From Amoeboaphelidium protococcarum (taxonomy: Eukaryota > Aphelidiomycota > Aphelidea): 64,000 nt of DNA. The notes under the pieces are model-generated. The model was not told where the DNA came from and made no database searches. It worked only from the letters and a program-made list of their open reading frames with translations. Of the stretch, positions 23,022-37,359 are shown one piece after another (positions within the stretch are counted from its first letter, which is position 1; each line of letters begins with the position of its first letter). The stretch lies in the NCBI GenBank assembly GCA_023515745.1, contig JALECJ010000003.1:650478-714477 (forward strand). Direction: 5' to 3'. A program made the position numbers and the translations under genes.

Positions 23022-24590
23022 TCAGTCACTTTAAACGCGAGTATCCACAATACGAACATTTTCATCGCCTGCGCTATCGTTAATGGATATGTATTTCGTC
23101 TTACCCAGACCAGCAACGATTTATAATATTCCCACAATGAGGACAATAACAGCAAATAAGAACATACACCAGAAGAATCCGAGCCATTCATACACGAATC
23201 CAGCAGCGATTGGACCTACGAGCATACCCACACTATATGCCATATTAAATAGAGCATACACCTACGTATACGAAGTACCACCCCTAGCTGTAATATAATT
23301 ACCAATCTCTGGCAGAAGAGGAGTAATGGCGAAAGCACTGAACGATCCAAACACCATCAGAGTGAGCACCTACAGCCATATTCCACTACCCCATCGATCG
23401 ACATCATGATTACCATAGTTATCCGCTTTCGGAATAGCAATCAAAGGCATACTAATGGCAGTGAGTACCATAGAGTATCCAGATACCAGCTTCTTACTAT
23501 ATCGATCAGATAGCCAGCCAGCAACCACAGCCAATATGATGTTGGGAACCACTATGGCCACCATCAGCAGTCCGATCATACTCTAATTCATCTTCACTCC
23601 AGAAGTCGGAGGAAATGCAATGGGTAGATAGAGAGGCAGAGTAGGCTCAACACCACTATACGCTGTGGACATGGCAATCGTGGCAGCGAATGCAAGTAAA
23701 AGTGACGGTGCACGTACCATCTCTATCATTGATATCTTGATCACCTGCGGAGAGGCAGCGGCCCCTACAGACGACGAGCGTAACAGTGTATTATTATTAT
23801 TATCACCCGCATCACCACCATCAGTACTGACTGGTGATACTAATGTGGACTCAGCGACAACAGTATTCTACTTTTAGATCCTCTGAGGCTTAACCCAAAG
23901 CCGAAATACAAGATCAATAATAGCAAGTGCACCAGAGAACAAGAATGGAGACACTTTGCCCACAAACTCGTATAGAAATCCACCCAAAGGAGGACCAGCA
24001 AGTTAACCAAACACCTGTGCAGACATACAAATACCCATGGCAGAGCCAAGCACTTCTGTGGAATATACATCGGCGATCAGCGAAAGTCCAACAGACCACG
24101 TCACAGCTCCACTAACACCCTGCGCAAACCGGGCAATAATCAATAGAGCCAGACCGAGACCGCTCTATGATGGATCAGTATCTACGAAACCGAATAGAAT
24201 AGTAGATATTCCAAGACCTGCGAGACCAGCCAACATGGACCATCGGCGCGTCATATCATGGTACGGAGTTCCCTCGTAATGATCACACACCCAGCCGACA
24301 GCGGGCGCTGCAATAAGCAATCCAAGTCCATAAACTCCGACCAAAAGTCCAAGATTGGTCTCTGCTAAATTCAGATCCTTCAAAATACTTGGCAAGACTG
24401 GAATAACAATACCATAGACTAGCATATCGGTGAAGAGAGCAAGCGATACTACGAAAGTTGTTGCAGCTGGCAATTATCGCCATTTTCTATTTTTGACACT
24501 TATTACACTCCATAAAGTATTTGTGGATGACTATTGTTGAGAGTTTTACTCTTAATCGCCACTAGCCACCGCAGTATATCCGGCAAACAT
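23022..24590 (-). CDS. MFS transporter, DHA1/VMAT-like multidrug family
   Basis: Single exon of 522 residues with twelve predicted helices. After a 38-residue Gln/Ser-rich N-terminus helix 1 reads FVVSLALFTDMLVYGIVIPV, the D-M-x-x-Y-x-x-x-x-P pattern of DHA1/SLC18 proton antiporters; helix 4-5 has RFAQGVSGAVTWSVGLSLIAD (motif C-like G-x-x-x-G-P follows as LAGPPLGGFLYE) and the second half repeats it (AGWLSDRYSKK, VGPIAAGFVYEWLG). It probably exports drugs or metabolites at plasma or vacuolar membrane; the substrate is unknown. The start chosen is the ATG at 24590, because the frame stays open upstream of the first helix and the downstream candidates are not ATG. Confidence 0.88.
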
Positions 24591-25430
24591 TTATTTATTT
24601 TATCGCTACATTTCAATTAGCATTCATCAATCTATATGTAGATATAATTGTTCAACAATGAAATGACAAGCAGTGTGATAGTAAAACACGCAAAAAGAAA
24701 TCAAATCGATTAGTCAGCGATCGTTTATTCTCTAAAGTTTTCTATCTTCAAGAGAGAGAGACTCCGTGTGAAAGTTTCGTGGAACGAGTGCCGACGACGA
24801 TGGATTTTGCTTTTTATTAATCTTTGGACTGTTTTATCAAGTGTTAGGAATCTTATCATTTGGCGTAATAGGTGACCATATAATAAATTTAAATATACTT
24901 TAAATTAGTCTAAAGTCACAAAGTCTATATTAAAAGAGATTATTTGATGATTCAAGGTGCTCTTTTTAGCACTTAAAAAGACGCGATTCGCACCTCTTCC
25001 GTTCTCTTCTCGCTTTAAAACGCGTAAACGACGATTCTGCTCAGCAATGGTCAGATGGTGTTGTTGATCGTGTTTATGAATATTTGTCGCGCGTATGATG
25101 CCAACTCACAACTTGAATAATTGATGATCACCAATAAAACTTTAATCTTAGCTGACGCGCTTACTCTTACACACTCTCTCATTAACTACAGCGCAATGAA
25201 ACGTATAATTTAACATCTGAGCATTGCTTCCTTTTCGTCGAAGTTTTGAGCTAGCGCCTTCCTTTGTCGCCCAACATCATGGGCGCTCTCTTTCTCTGTC
25301 TTTCCTTCCTTCACGAGAGAGAAACGGCCGTTACAACTCGATTTATTCATTCTTTGGCTTCTCCCTTTGACCTTAAACATAATCTTCATATTCAATACAC
25401 ACCATTTATAGAATCGCAAGTTTGACAGTT
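24591..25430. other. Long divergent promoter region
   Basis: Lies between the DHA1 carrier (minus) and proteasome beta-2 (plus). It holds GA-rich runs, an ACGCGT word near 25020 and the word GAAACGGCCG at 25321-25330, which recurs before the H1-like gene. A 69-codon open frame on the minus strand at 25210-25419 has no recognisable content. Confidence 0.5.
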
Positions 25431-26417
25431 ATGTGTGACGCTTAGAGAATTGAAGTTAACAAGACTGGATTTGTCATTGACAATATTAAAAGGTACTTAT
25501 ATATCTCTCTGCCGTACAAAGAATGTCAACTTCTATACTCGTCGAGGTATGAGCAATTATCGTGTAGAAATGCAATGTTAGCCAGTAAGGGAACTCATCC
25601 TCCCAAGGCGACTAAGACTGGTACTACCATTGTCGGTGTGATTTACAAGGACGGAGTTGTACTTGGAGCAGATACCAGAGCGACTGAGGGTAACATTGTT
25701 GCAGACAAGAATTGTGAGAAGATTCACTACCTGGCACCGAACATGTACTGCTGTGGTGCTGGAACTGCTGCCGACACTGAGATGACCACCATGTTGATCT
25801 CGGAGTAATTGTCGCTGCACCAGCTCGCCAGTGGTAGAGAGTGCAGAATTTCAACAGCGCTCACCATGTTAAAGTAGATGCTGTTCAAGTACTAGGGGCA
25901 TATTGGTGCTGCACTGGTTCTGGGAGGTATCGATGTCAGCGGTCCATAGCTGTACACCATCTATCCGCATGGTAGTACTGATAGATTGCCATTTGTGACT
26001 ATGGGATCTGGTTCTCTAGCTGCGATGGCCATCTTTGAGGCTGGTTGGAAGAAGGATATGTCCAAGTAGTAGGCGATCGACTTGGTAGTGTAGGCCATTG
26101 AGGCTGGTATATTCAACGATCTTGGCAGTGGATCCAATGTTGACGTGACGGTGTTGAGTAGAGAGTAGTTGACTCTGCAGCAGATTGCGGCCCTACCACC
26201 TAATACTCCCTCATTGGGTCCGGTGAAAGTTGAGTACCTGCGTAATCTCAAGCAGCCTAATGTGCGTGAGAAGAAGGAGAGGAGCTACAAGTTGCCAGCC
26301 GGTACATCTGTTGTATTAAAGAGTGATTTCAGAGCGTATGTTGATGTTACAGAGGAGCGTTTTATTCCAGCCGCAGCATTGTAATCACAAGGCGGAGTTG
26401 CAATGGAAGTTGAATGA
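25431..26417 (+). CDS. PSMB7: 20S proteasome subunit beta-2 (trypsin-like site)
   Basis: Catalytic core subunit of the proteasome. Exons 25431-25492 and 25568-26417 with a 75-bp intron; 303 residues. The propeptide includes [13 protein letters not shown] and ends at KTG, exposing the active-site Thr of [20 protein letters not shown]; the catalytic Asp (GADTRATEG) and Lys (NCEKIHYL) follow, then [28 protein letters not shown] and the long C-terminal arm that wraps beta-3. Ten in-frame TAA/TAG codons against five CAA/CAG make this the clearest test of the code here: each UAR falls where the family tolerates or prefers Gln (for instance SEQLSLHQL). The splice joins the usual R-N-A context. Confidence 0.96.
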
Positions 26418-26670
26418 TTTCTTGTTAGTGACTGATAATACTCAATATGAAATTGCCTGTATTATTCATATCTCATTATACTGATTTCTCTTGTTACATG
26501 AACGCACTCTGCTATAACAGGCTCTTTTACGCGTTCACCGCTTCTGTCGCTTAACTTCTCTTCATTCAACTCTTGCTTTTCGCGCTTTACAATTGTCACA
26601 AGCTAACGATTTTATATTTAATTAGGAGCGATATTCAGTTGGCTAAATATACACTATATCCTTTGTAAAG

Positions 26671-27650
26671 ATGAGTAATAATAACAATAATAATTAAAGA
26701 CCTGTTTAAAATGAACTGCTCGCTGCCTATTATGGTGTTCCATTGGTGACGCGCAGTATTATGACCGCTGTGATTGCCTTATCCCTCAGTGAAGGTAATA
26801 ATATACCTTGTCAGTCGCGGCGATGCTGACTATTTTATATCACATTAATGTAGCGTTGGGTCTTGTGAGCGTATATTCAATGTTCATGTATGGACCACTT
26901 CTGTTGAAAGGTTAGTTGTGGCGAATCTTCACCGGCTGTCTGTACGTGAAGACTGGAATTAATCTGCTGTTCCAGTTACTATTTCTCTATCAGTATGTCA
27001 AGTCTCTTGAGTAGACTTACTTTTCCGCCCCGAATGGAAAGTCCAAGGCTGACATGGTATACTTTGTGTTGCTCATGATTGTTATGTTAAACATGTTGGG
27101 CTATCTATTCACGTATCCTATAATGACTCAGGGATTTATACTCAGTTTCATCTACCTATGGAGTTAATTGAACAAGGAGACTATTGTCTCGTTCTTTTTT
27201 GGACTGCGCTTCAAGGTATTTTACATGCATTAATTTGTCTCTGTCAAAGTTATATGGTAATCTTCATTTCATTGTAGGCAATGTATCTTCCGGTGGTGAT
27301 TCTGTTGTATGACTTGCTAAGTGGAACGTTTAACATTAGTTCCGTGTTTGGAATGTTTTGTGCTCATGTGTATTACTTTCTAGAGGAAGTTTACCCGCGT
27401 ATGCCTCAGTCACAGGGACGCAAGGTGTTATAGACGCCTCAGATATTGTAAGAATGCTAGATTATTGTTATGTGCGATTACCAGAGTTTATGTAACGTAA
27501 TTTTGTGTGTGTAGAAAAGCGTACGTTCCTGATGATTAAGCAGTTGGCGGCGCGTCTGCAGCTGGTTCTTCAACCGGAAGATAATAGCAGGCCGCACAAG
27601 ATGGCGTGAGACATCGATGGGCGGGTCAAGGTAGACGTTTGAATGAATGA
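26671..27650 (+). CDS. Derlin (ER-associated degradation)
   Basis: Rhomboid-like pseudoprotease that helps retrotranslocate misfolded proteins from the ER. Exons 26671-26794, 26854-27215, 27278-27447 and 27515-27650 (introns 59, 62 and 67 bp, all ending TGTAG); 263 residues, near the family's 230-260. After an Asn/Gln N-terminus come YYGVPLVTRSIMTA, GQLWRIFTGCLYV, NLLFQLLFLYQYVKSLEQ, SFFFGLRFKAMYLPVVI and AHVYYFLEEVYPRMPQSQGRK, the derlin signature order with the WR motif in the first loop. The C-terminal cytosolic tail is Gly/Ala/Gln-rich and lacks an obvious p97-binding SHP box of standard form, though DGVRHRWAGQGRRL is a similar end. Confidence 0.92.
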
Positions 27651-27901
27651 GTGACGTACTCCCTTATGTTGCTGATGAAGTTTATAATGTATTAGTTCAC
27701 TTATAATGCTTCGTTGTATCAATTTTTGCTTGTATGTTTCAATGTTTGCACCTGCACTAAATCACCCTCTGTTTGATCACTGCGTATCTTGACAACTTTG
27801 GTTCGCACACATGGAAACTTCTTTAATTAGTCCATTTCTCCACTTATAACTTGTCAATACATTTATTAAGTTAGACTGTAAATATTTAAAATTTTATCAT
27901 T

Positions 27902-30367
<2,466 letters not shown>

Positions 30368-30517
30368 ATTGATGTTTAAAAAAATTAATGAGAGTTCAAA
30401 CCCTTGTTTAAATCTATTTTGTATTACTTCTCTCATCATCACTGTTCAACCCTTATTAAAGCTACCTCATGATCCTACTGAAAGCTCCAGTAAAGTTGAA
30501 TAGTCAACCAAATTAAA

Positions 30518-32494
30518 TCAATCTCGTCCATTTGTAAACCAGTACACAACCATAAACATTTTACCCAGCTGAGAGTACATGAAGACGGGCGCCAACCAGT
30601 AAGTCGCATACATAAGTCTACTCCACTTACCGTGAATAACACTGAGGCCAATCAAAGTCAAGGATATTCCATTAGCGCGATACCTCACGTACAGAGTTGC
30701 ACACGCCAAATTGATAACCAAGGCACCAATAGATATTCCCGCTCTTATGTATGAATCAATAAGAATCTCTAGAGGAAAGTCAAACACGACACCATACCAA
30801 TCGTGATTAGGCCCAAAGAAGTAGACGGGTGCAAGAAAACAAAAGATGATACTGCCAAAGAGCTTAGCCAGCAGACCCAGAAAGTAAAATTCCATTCTAC
30901 CTAGGTACGCAGCAGGTAATTTCAGATAATTCTCTGGTAGTTTGTTTCTATACTTGATCATCACAGCCTCTGCTTGTGGATCTCTTGCCTTTGATTTTCC
31001 CAACTGACCGCTGGCATTGGTACCATCAAACTCATTGCTCATCCCTAGCAGTTGACGAATCTTCTGGAAAGTATAGTGGAAGATGAACACCATACCATCC
31101 ATGTTGGTCACTTTCGTGTGCATCAGCTCAAAGAATAAGGTCATATTGAGGAATACAATCAAGAGCACAAAAGTCTCCCATCCTCTAATGGCGGGGAAAC
31201 ACATGGCAAAGTAACTCTCCTACATCGCTGAAATTTCAAACTTTGCAAAGGCACTCATCTCACGACCAGCCATACGATTCACACGCAGCTAGTGCTTGTA
31301 CGCATCAGAGCCTTTCTTGAAGGCAGGATCATTCTCAATCAGGCCAGTATCATTAGCAGCCAGTTCTACCAAGTTACATCTGAAGTAGATGAACAGACTG
31401 GTCGAGAACTTGAAAACGGCCACCAGAATCAGCTAAAATACTGCAGTAGAAGTATTTAAGGTGAACAGGTAGTAGAAAATCAACAGCATGAAATAGTAAA
31501 TGTTCATGGTGGCCACGACGATACATGCGCGTACAAATTTTCTAAATATCGGGTCACTGAATGAGTACTTCTTCACCTGAGATGTTAGACTGCGAGGCAA
31601 CATCACCCACACCATGGGCGGGAGTACAATTGAGTAGAAGGAACCACCTCCCAATATAGAGGTCAATGGGAAAGGCCACTGACCACTCATAACAATCACA
31701 GTGTAAATGACACCTGCAATTACAGCGTACACCAATCCAGGTATCATATCTCTCTTAGCGGACCAGCTGTAAGGCACTCCCATGAAAGACTTCAACCAGA
31801 AGACGGCACTAAAACTGATGGAGATCGCAACGGGCACCTGGCTGGCAACAAAAGCAAATCCGGCTGCGTAATAATTTTAGGTCATCAGATCTTACATTGG
31901 AATCAGAGAGAGACCGGCATACATCGAGGACACTATCATGATATACAAGATATGCTTCACCCCAATCGTTATAGCCCATGACCAAAATTTAGCTTTCGGT
32001 CCACTCTGTAAGAATTGGCTACCTTTAAAGTATTCAGAGCCGTGAATCTAACTACGCGCACCCACAGAGTTGGTCGACTTTAATACATCTTGATTAACTC
32101 TTGGCACAGCAAGCATACCATCATCAGCAATTGAGGCTGCCGCTTTTGTATCCATCGGAGCATTCAACTACTGCGACTGTTCAGGTGTTGTACTCTTGTG
32201 AACTTCCACCATTGGTACTGTTTGATCATCAATCGCATTATTATTACTACCTTAAGCATCTAGGGCATTGTCGTCACTAAAGCTTCTGGTTTCAACTTCA
32301 TCAACCTCCGGAGTAAGCATATGATGTTGGTCCTAAAGACCAGCGAGAGCTACAATGGTTGAAGGCATTACACTTTCGTTCAAATCCAGAGTTTCTTGTC
32401 GAGTTGGTCTATCAGTGGTTACATCCCCAGAGGTACTGGCAGTTGGCGCCTCTTGTATGAACCTGTCAAGCGTGCTGGATTGCTCAATGTCCAT
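30518..32494 (-). CDS. Large multipass membrane protein of unknown family
   Basis: Single exon of 658 residues. About 170 acidic, Ser/Thr/Gln-rich cytosolic residues are followed by roughly ten hydrophobic segments, for example HILYIMIVSSMYAGLSLIPM, GLVYAVIAGVIYTVIVM, SIVLPPMVWVMLP, ACIVVATMNIYYFMLLIFYY and, after a central loop, TFVLLIVFLNMTLFFELM and LAKLFGSIIFCFLAPVYFFG. No transport or enzyme motif is recognised. The frame is open further upstream to ATGs at 32635 and 32632, adding up to 47 residues, but that text looks like leader, so 32494 is preferred. It is convergent with the NDR kinase (150-bp gap). Confidence 0.72.
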
Positions 32495-32773
32495 ATCGAT
32501 GCAAATTGATTCTAATCTAATAGCGGGATTAATGGTGAATAAAATACCGGGACAGAGCAGTTATGAGAAATTATTCGTATATTAATAGCCATAGCGCGAG
32601 TAACCATGGGCTGTATATTTATAGCCTTACATCATGATCTCCAATCAGGCGTGTTTTAAAGCACAACTTGAACGATGTGCTTACCTATTCCAATGAAGGT
32701 GTATGAACGTAGGATCGAAATGCAAATTATAAAAAGTTTACTCAGTGTTAACAGAGAAATAGATATTCAAAGT

Positions 32774-34684
32774 TCATCCTAGTGCAGCTAAGTAAAGAGC
32801 GTGAACCATCACCTGGCTAGGACTGAATCGCTCAAACTCGCACACTAAAGAGCATTGCAAACCCTTCAAATCTTCAATCAAAACCTCGTATTAAAACTCA
32901 TCAGAATCCAACATTTCTTGATAACTACGTTCAGTTAATCTTGGTTTAATTACCTGAGCCACTGATCTGGATACCCAATTACCAACAAAGTCCTCATCAA
33001 ACTCCCCGTTATAACTGTCATCAATACACGCAAAACTCGGAGATATACCGACAGACATTATCTCAGATTCATCGCTATTATTGTTCTCGTTGTAATTATT
33101 ATGGTGGGAAATCGTGATCCTTAAATATGGATACACGATTTATTGAGGACGCTCAGAATATTTCTACAGGATGATACTTTGACACTGGTAAATAGCATTG
33201 TGAGTAACAAGATTAGGCATATCAAGCGGTATAATTTTATCTGCTGAATATTCTAAGCTCACCTCTGTAATCAGACCATTTACCACAGCTAATCGACGGC
33301 TATTCAGTGGACAGAAAGATATCCATTAGGACACCTCATGTAATTCCATCATAGGCATATCTGACTCAAGAGCTATACTCTCTATATCACGATTTTAGTA
33401 GGGAAATCTGAACAGATCATTGTGACTTCGGACTTTGAGCTCCAAATCAAAGTCGACCAGAGCACGATACTATTCACGAACATGTTAAATATCTTCATAA
33501 ATTAGGATTTAAGATTGGCTACTCGTTTTGACAAGCCGAAAGTCTCCAAACTAGTCAACTTGAGCAGAAGTAATCAATAGAATGTCACCAACCTTCAAAA
33601 GACTTAAAGCTTACTATTAAGAACAGGCAAACAGTTTCATAAATAACCGTACTTTTTGACCATTATTAGAACGGCTCTTCTACTCTATGCCAACCCATTT
33701 ATAAGAAAGCCAGCCGCCATTCAAATAGTTTTTATCCCCTTTTCTTTTATAGATCCCACACCTGATAAAAGTATTACTATAATAAAACACCTTTCCAATA
33801 AGATCAAATAAATCATTAGAGTTGGAGTATAAATCCAAACTCTGATGCCAGTCAATGACATTCAACATCAGCGAGGGAAACCTGTCTCTGTATTGGTGAG
33901 GATTCCAACCCACAAAGTGGCCAGGATTCAGCACTTTAAGAGACTTAACTTTGACCTCATTGCCATGCATAGTGTACCGGTCAACAGTTATTACAGCTCC
34001 AACAGTGACCATGTCAAAATACTTTACTGCAAACTTGCCCCAAATCACGCATTATTATTTCTGCTGACTAGAATCATACAGATCAATCATAAACTTGAAT
34101 GGATAATCATCATCAAATCTGTTGGTTTTGATGTAATTAAATGCACTATTCTTGCTCATCACGCGGCCTATCAGAGGTTGGGTTCTCAATACGGCATCAC
34201 TGAGCATTAAATGATCCTGGCGTATGGGTGGGTGTTCTGTTTACCAGTCCATCTCTTGTTGTAATAACTGCTCTTAAGTACTGGGAATCCATCTATCGTC
34301 GCTCATGGGATCGATATAGCAATTGCGAACGAAATTATATTATGGATTTCGCCGAGGTGGATCCGCGTCATGAATCAGTGGAATATTAACATCATCTAAC
34401 GGTGCAGGATAGTTGGGATCAGCAGTGCAACCTTCCAACATTGTCGGTTCGTCGCCGTCTTCAGTCAGCTCAATATTCGCCAAGCAGGTACCTCTCTGGA
34501 ACACTCCAATTTCAGCCCAAATATGCAAGCCCGGATGCAAAGGCAATAGCAATGTCTGCTACTCTTGAACGTTCAATATTTCCACATCAAATCCACAAGG
34601 TCTATCAGGAACATCTTCTAAATTATTATACCGAAGCTTGTATCTCTTACAGCTCAAAACAATATACGCAATCTCATGCACCAT
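32774..34684 (-). CDS. Multi-OB-fold ssDNA-binding-type protein, RADX/RPA70-like
   Basis: Single exon of 636 residues. An acidic N-terminal module (HIWAEIGVFQRGTCLANIEL, then a Pro/Asp-rich stretch) precedes a first RPA-like OB fold (about 165-255: LIGRVMSK, FKFMIDLYDSS, CVIWGKFAVKYFDMVTVGAV, VKVKSLKVLNPG) and a second (about 290-400: FDLIGKVFYY, GGWLSYKWVGIE, VRLFMKLFACSQQQALSLLK, VGDILLITSAQV, QILIYED). The W-(I/L)-x-Y-(R/K)-W pattern in the second fold resembles RADX, an RPA relative that restrains RAD51 at stalled replication forks. A third, weaker domain (ISFCPLNSRRLAVVNGLITE) ends the protein. RPA70 itself is unlikely, as its zinc-finger C domain is absent. The start at 34684 is the first ATG after an in-frame TGA. 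Confidence 0.7.
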
Positions 34685-35061
34685 TTCAAAAACTATAGTC
34701 TTATGCTTGGATAATCAACAATTCGTCAAATGATAACTATGAAGAAATTACTAACGAAAACTACTATAATATCCACTATACTCCGACACTATGATAGACA
34801 ATACGTGTTTATAGTACAACAATGCAAAGACAAAACAAAAGACTTGAAACAATTTCGTTTCACCGCAGCCTCTTTTAAATTGACCAAATGAATGAATGAC
34901 AAAGACGCATGTCCCATTAACATGGCAGCATATAAAATACACACAGAAACAGTAAAATAATATCAATAATTATATATCACCCAATTTCGTCAATACATTC
35001 ATTCCCTTATACATTCTTACAAAATTCGCCGCGGACGGTACAATACTATATACTTAGTCAA
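34685..35061. other. Intergenic stretch between two minus-strand genes
   Basis: Holds the 3' end region of the lipoxygenase-like gene and the promoter of the RADX-like gene. A hydrophobic 71-codon open frame on the minus strand (34751-34966) has no supporting feature. Otherwise nothing seen. Confidence 0.5.
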
Positions 35062-36757
35062 TCAATAGTCGATACTTGGACCAATAAGGTTCAAATCCAT
35101 GCAGTGAGCATCGTCTTTGATCGAGTCAACAGCCATTAGAGCGGCGCGAAACTCCAGAGCGTATTGCTTCAGCTTGGCATCTCTGAACTTGTAGTTCACA
35201 TCTTCCAACTTGCTGGATGCACCAGTGTAGAAGAACACAATTTGAGTCTGAGCCAGTTTCCACATGTCGATTGGAGCATGTGCCCACTTGAAATCGAACG
35301 CAGTCTCCGGGTTCTAAGGTGGGTCCTCGCGAAGACGCCAACAGTTCTGGTTCCATGGAATCTTGTAGAAAGTGTAGTGATCAGCACCGTGAAATACAGA
35401 GACATTCCACATGATCTGGGCAATGATCTACTTAAACAACTGCTTGTCCTACAACTGCTTACCATCTGGGAATCCAGGAACAATGGCAGCAATCTGGTCA
35501 CCCCATTTAACAGTTTCAGGAGTGTACAGTTGCTCCCATGCATGATCAACAACCTTGCCGACAAAATTCATGTAAACATCATGATATCTGCTCAGGAACG
35601 TACCGTACGGGAACACATTATCCTTTTCAACACCATTCTTGACATACTTGAAAGTTTCACGAGACTCTTGCAAATACTTTCTCAATTCCTCTGGTGGAGC
35701 ATCGAATGGAGTCTAGCTCATCAATGGATTGATCACAATCGATAGGTAGACAGAGTTCAAGACAGTATCATTCAGAGCCAAAGTGTACTTCAAATGCGGC
35801 CACAGTAAAGTCTTTAATAAGTGACCATTAGGCAGGTGGTGGGTGAAAGCATTAACAGAGTCATACGGAAAATGAGCTTTCGGATGCTCAACCAAACTAC
35901 CCATCTTGGCGGCTCCTTACATCAGAAACAGCTTGGCACCAGGCCATGCATTATCACCAGGAACGTAAACTTGCACATTCTTGTCCTAGTTCTTGACCCA
36001 AGTCAGCTGAATAGCAACAGGCTCCGGTACCTTGATTCCCGCAGTCTTGCTAACACGGAAGACGCCGACACTTCCACTAGTGCGAAAGTCTGACCAGATC
36101 TTCACATTAGGTACAAAAGAAAAGTCGGCAATGTAATACCAGTAACCATTTGGTGCAGACACTGGAATCTAGCGAGCACTAAGCCACTCAACCTTGTCAA
36201 CTTACTTCAAGAACTTGGCATACACAGTGTTTCCAAATACATGAGATAACTGCGGATCAGAAATTGGCTTGGCCTGGTAATCGAAGAAGGCCATGTAAGT
36301 AGCCACAGCTAAGCCTTTTACCATCTTGGGAACATACGCCGTAGCTAGACGCCAGTAGAACTACAAACGCTCACTGAATGGGACATTCAATACGGTCGGG
36401 AACTCATCATCATGCAGAAAGGTTGGCACAGGAGGACTGAAGGTGAAATAACGAGCACCCAGAGTACTCAACCAAGTCAGAAAGCGTGGCAGAGCTGAAG
36501 TTAATATGTACACTGGATTGTACTCTGGAGTAACTACACACAATGATAAAGTAAAGAGTATGAAATAGGAAACAGCGCAATACAATATAATACTTACAGT
36601 AAAAGTCGGTAAACTTCTCGACTCTATTAACAACGCTCTTGACTTTACCACTTGCATAAGTCTCAGACTTTTTCAAGTCTTGTTTCAACTAAGCAATTCT
36701 ATCAACAGCACCACCATTGGCAGTCTTGTTGTCTTTTGCTTACACAGCAGAAGGCAT
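35062..36757 (-). CDS. Lipoxygenase-like non-haem iron enzyme
   Basis: Exons 36598-36757 and 35062-36533 (64-bp intron), 543 residues without a PLAT domain. The helical catalytic body shows the lipoxygenase order: a PEPVAIQLTW strand, NAWPGAKLFLMQGAAKMGSL, a metal-ligand pair HPKAH (His270, His274), then LPNGHLLKTLLWPHLKYTLA (compare the LSVxHPxxKLLxPHxxxT block), and the second pair in MWNVSVFHGADHYTFY (His435, His439). Lipoxygenases usually end in a C-terminal Ile whose carboxylate binds the metal; this protein ends in Tyr (PSIDY). It would oxygenate polyunsaturated fatty acids if active. Similarity is by motif spacing; the first-pair spacing (HxxxH) differs from plant enzymes (HxxxxH). Confidence 0.75.
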
Positions 36758-37359
36758 TGTATATGATACTTGGTTACTTTCGAGATATAGTGAGTCAAGT
36801 AATAGGTAAGACCAAGAACAATAACCGACAATGATACAATCAGAGTGAATGAATATTAGATTACTGACAGTCAAATGTGCCGAGATACAATGCGGGAGGG
36901 GAGTGTGTAACGGAGAACGAACAGACTCGCTCGTTGTTTCGGTCATTTCGACAACTTTCATTTTGAATGTCGGCGATCGCTTTGTTGTTTCCGAGCCGTG
37001 TCGTCAAACAACAGACGATCGTCGCGAAACTCACGCGCGTCTTTTTCTGTTTCACACCTCGCACCGGTTTTATCTCTTCTTTATTCTGTTCTCCATCCTA
37101 AGAGGCAAGAGGTGATTCTTGAGTGACTTGACGCGTCGATTTGTTTTCGTCAACTGAAATATTTTATTCCTTTGTTCCAACAAACACTCGTTTTAATTGT
37201 TTGTTTTAATATATATCAGCTGTTTTTGGTTCATATTGGGGGAATTGTCGACTTTATAATCGCTTATTGACTTTAATTTGATTCACAGCTGCTCTGTCAA
37301 TAGTTTTGAGTTTCAGAAAAGTATTCTAGACATTTTTAAATATAATTCTGACTGTGCAT
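36758..37359. other. Divergent promoter region
   Basis: Lies between the lipoxygenase-like gene (minus) and the TMCO4-like gene (plus). GC-richer than most gaps, with a cluster of CGCG/GATCGTC words near 36975-37045 and an ACGCGT near 37131. An 88-codon open frame at 36849-37115 on the plus strand has no recognisable domain. Confidence 0.5.

Noticed and set aside
34751-34966. 71-codon Cys/Phe-rich minus-strand frame
   Set aside because: Within a 3' flank; composition explained by T-rich DNA.
35080-35100. GGTTCAAATCC resembling a tRNA B box
   Set aside because: Lies inside the lipoxygenase-like coding sequence; no A box or cloverleaf around it.
36849-37115. 88-codon plus-strand frame in the LOX/TMCO4 gap
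   Set aside because: Sits in a divergent promoter, lacks UAR codons and domains; hydrophobic end results from T-rich DNA.
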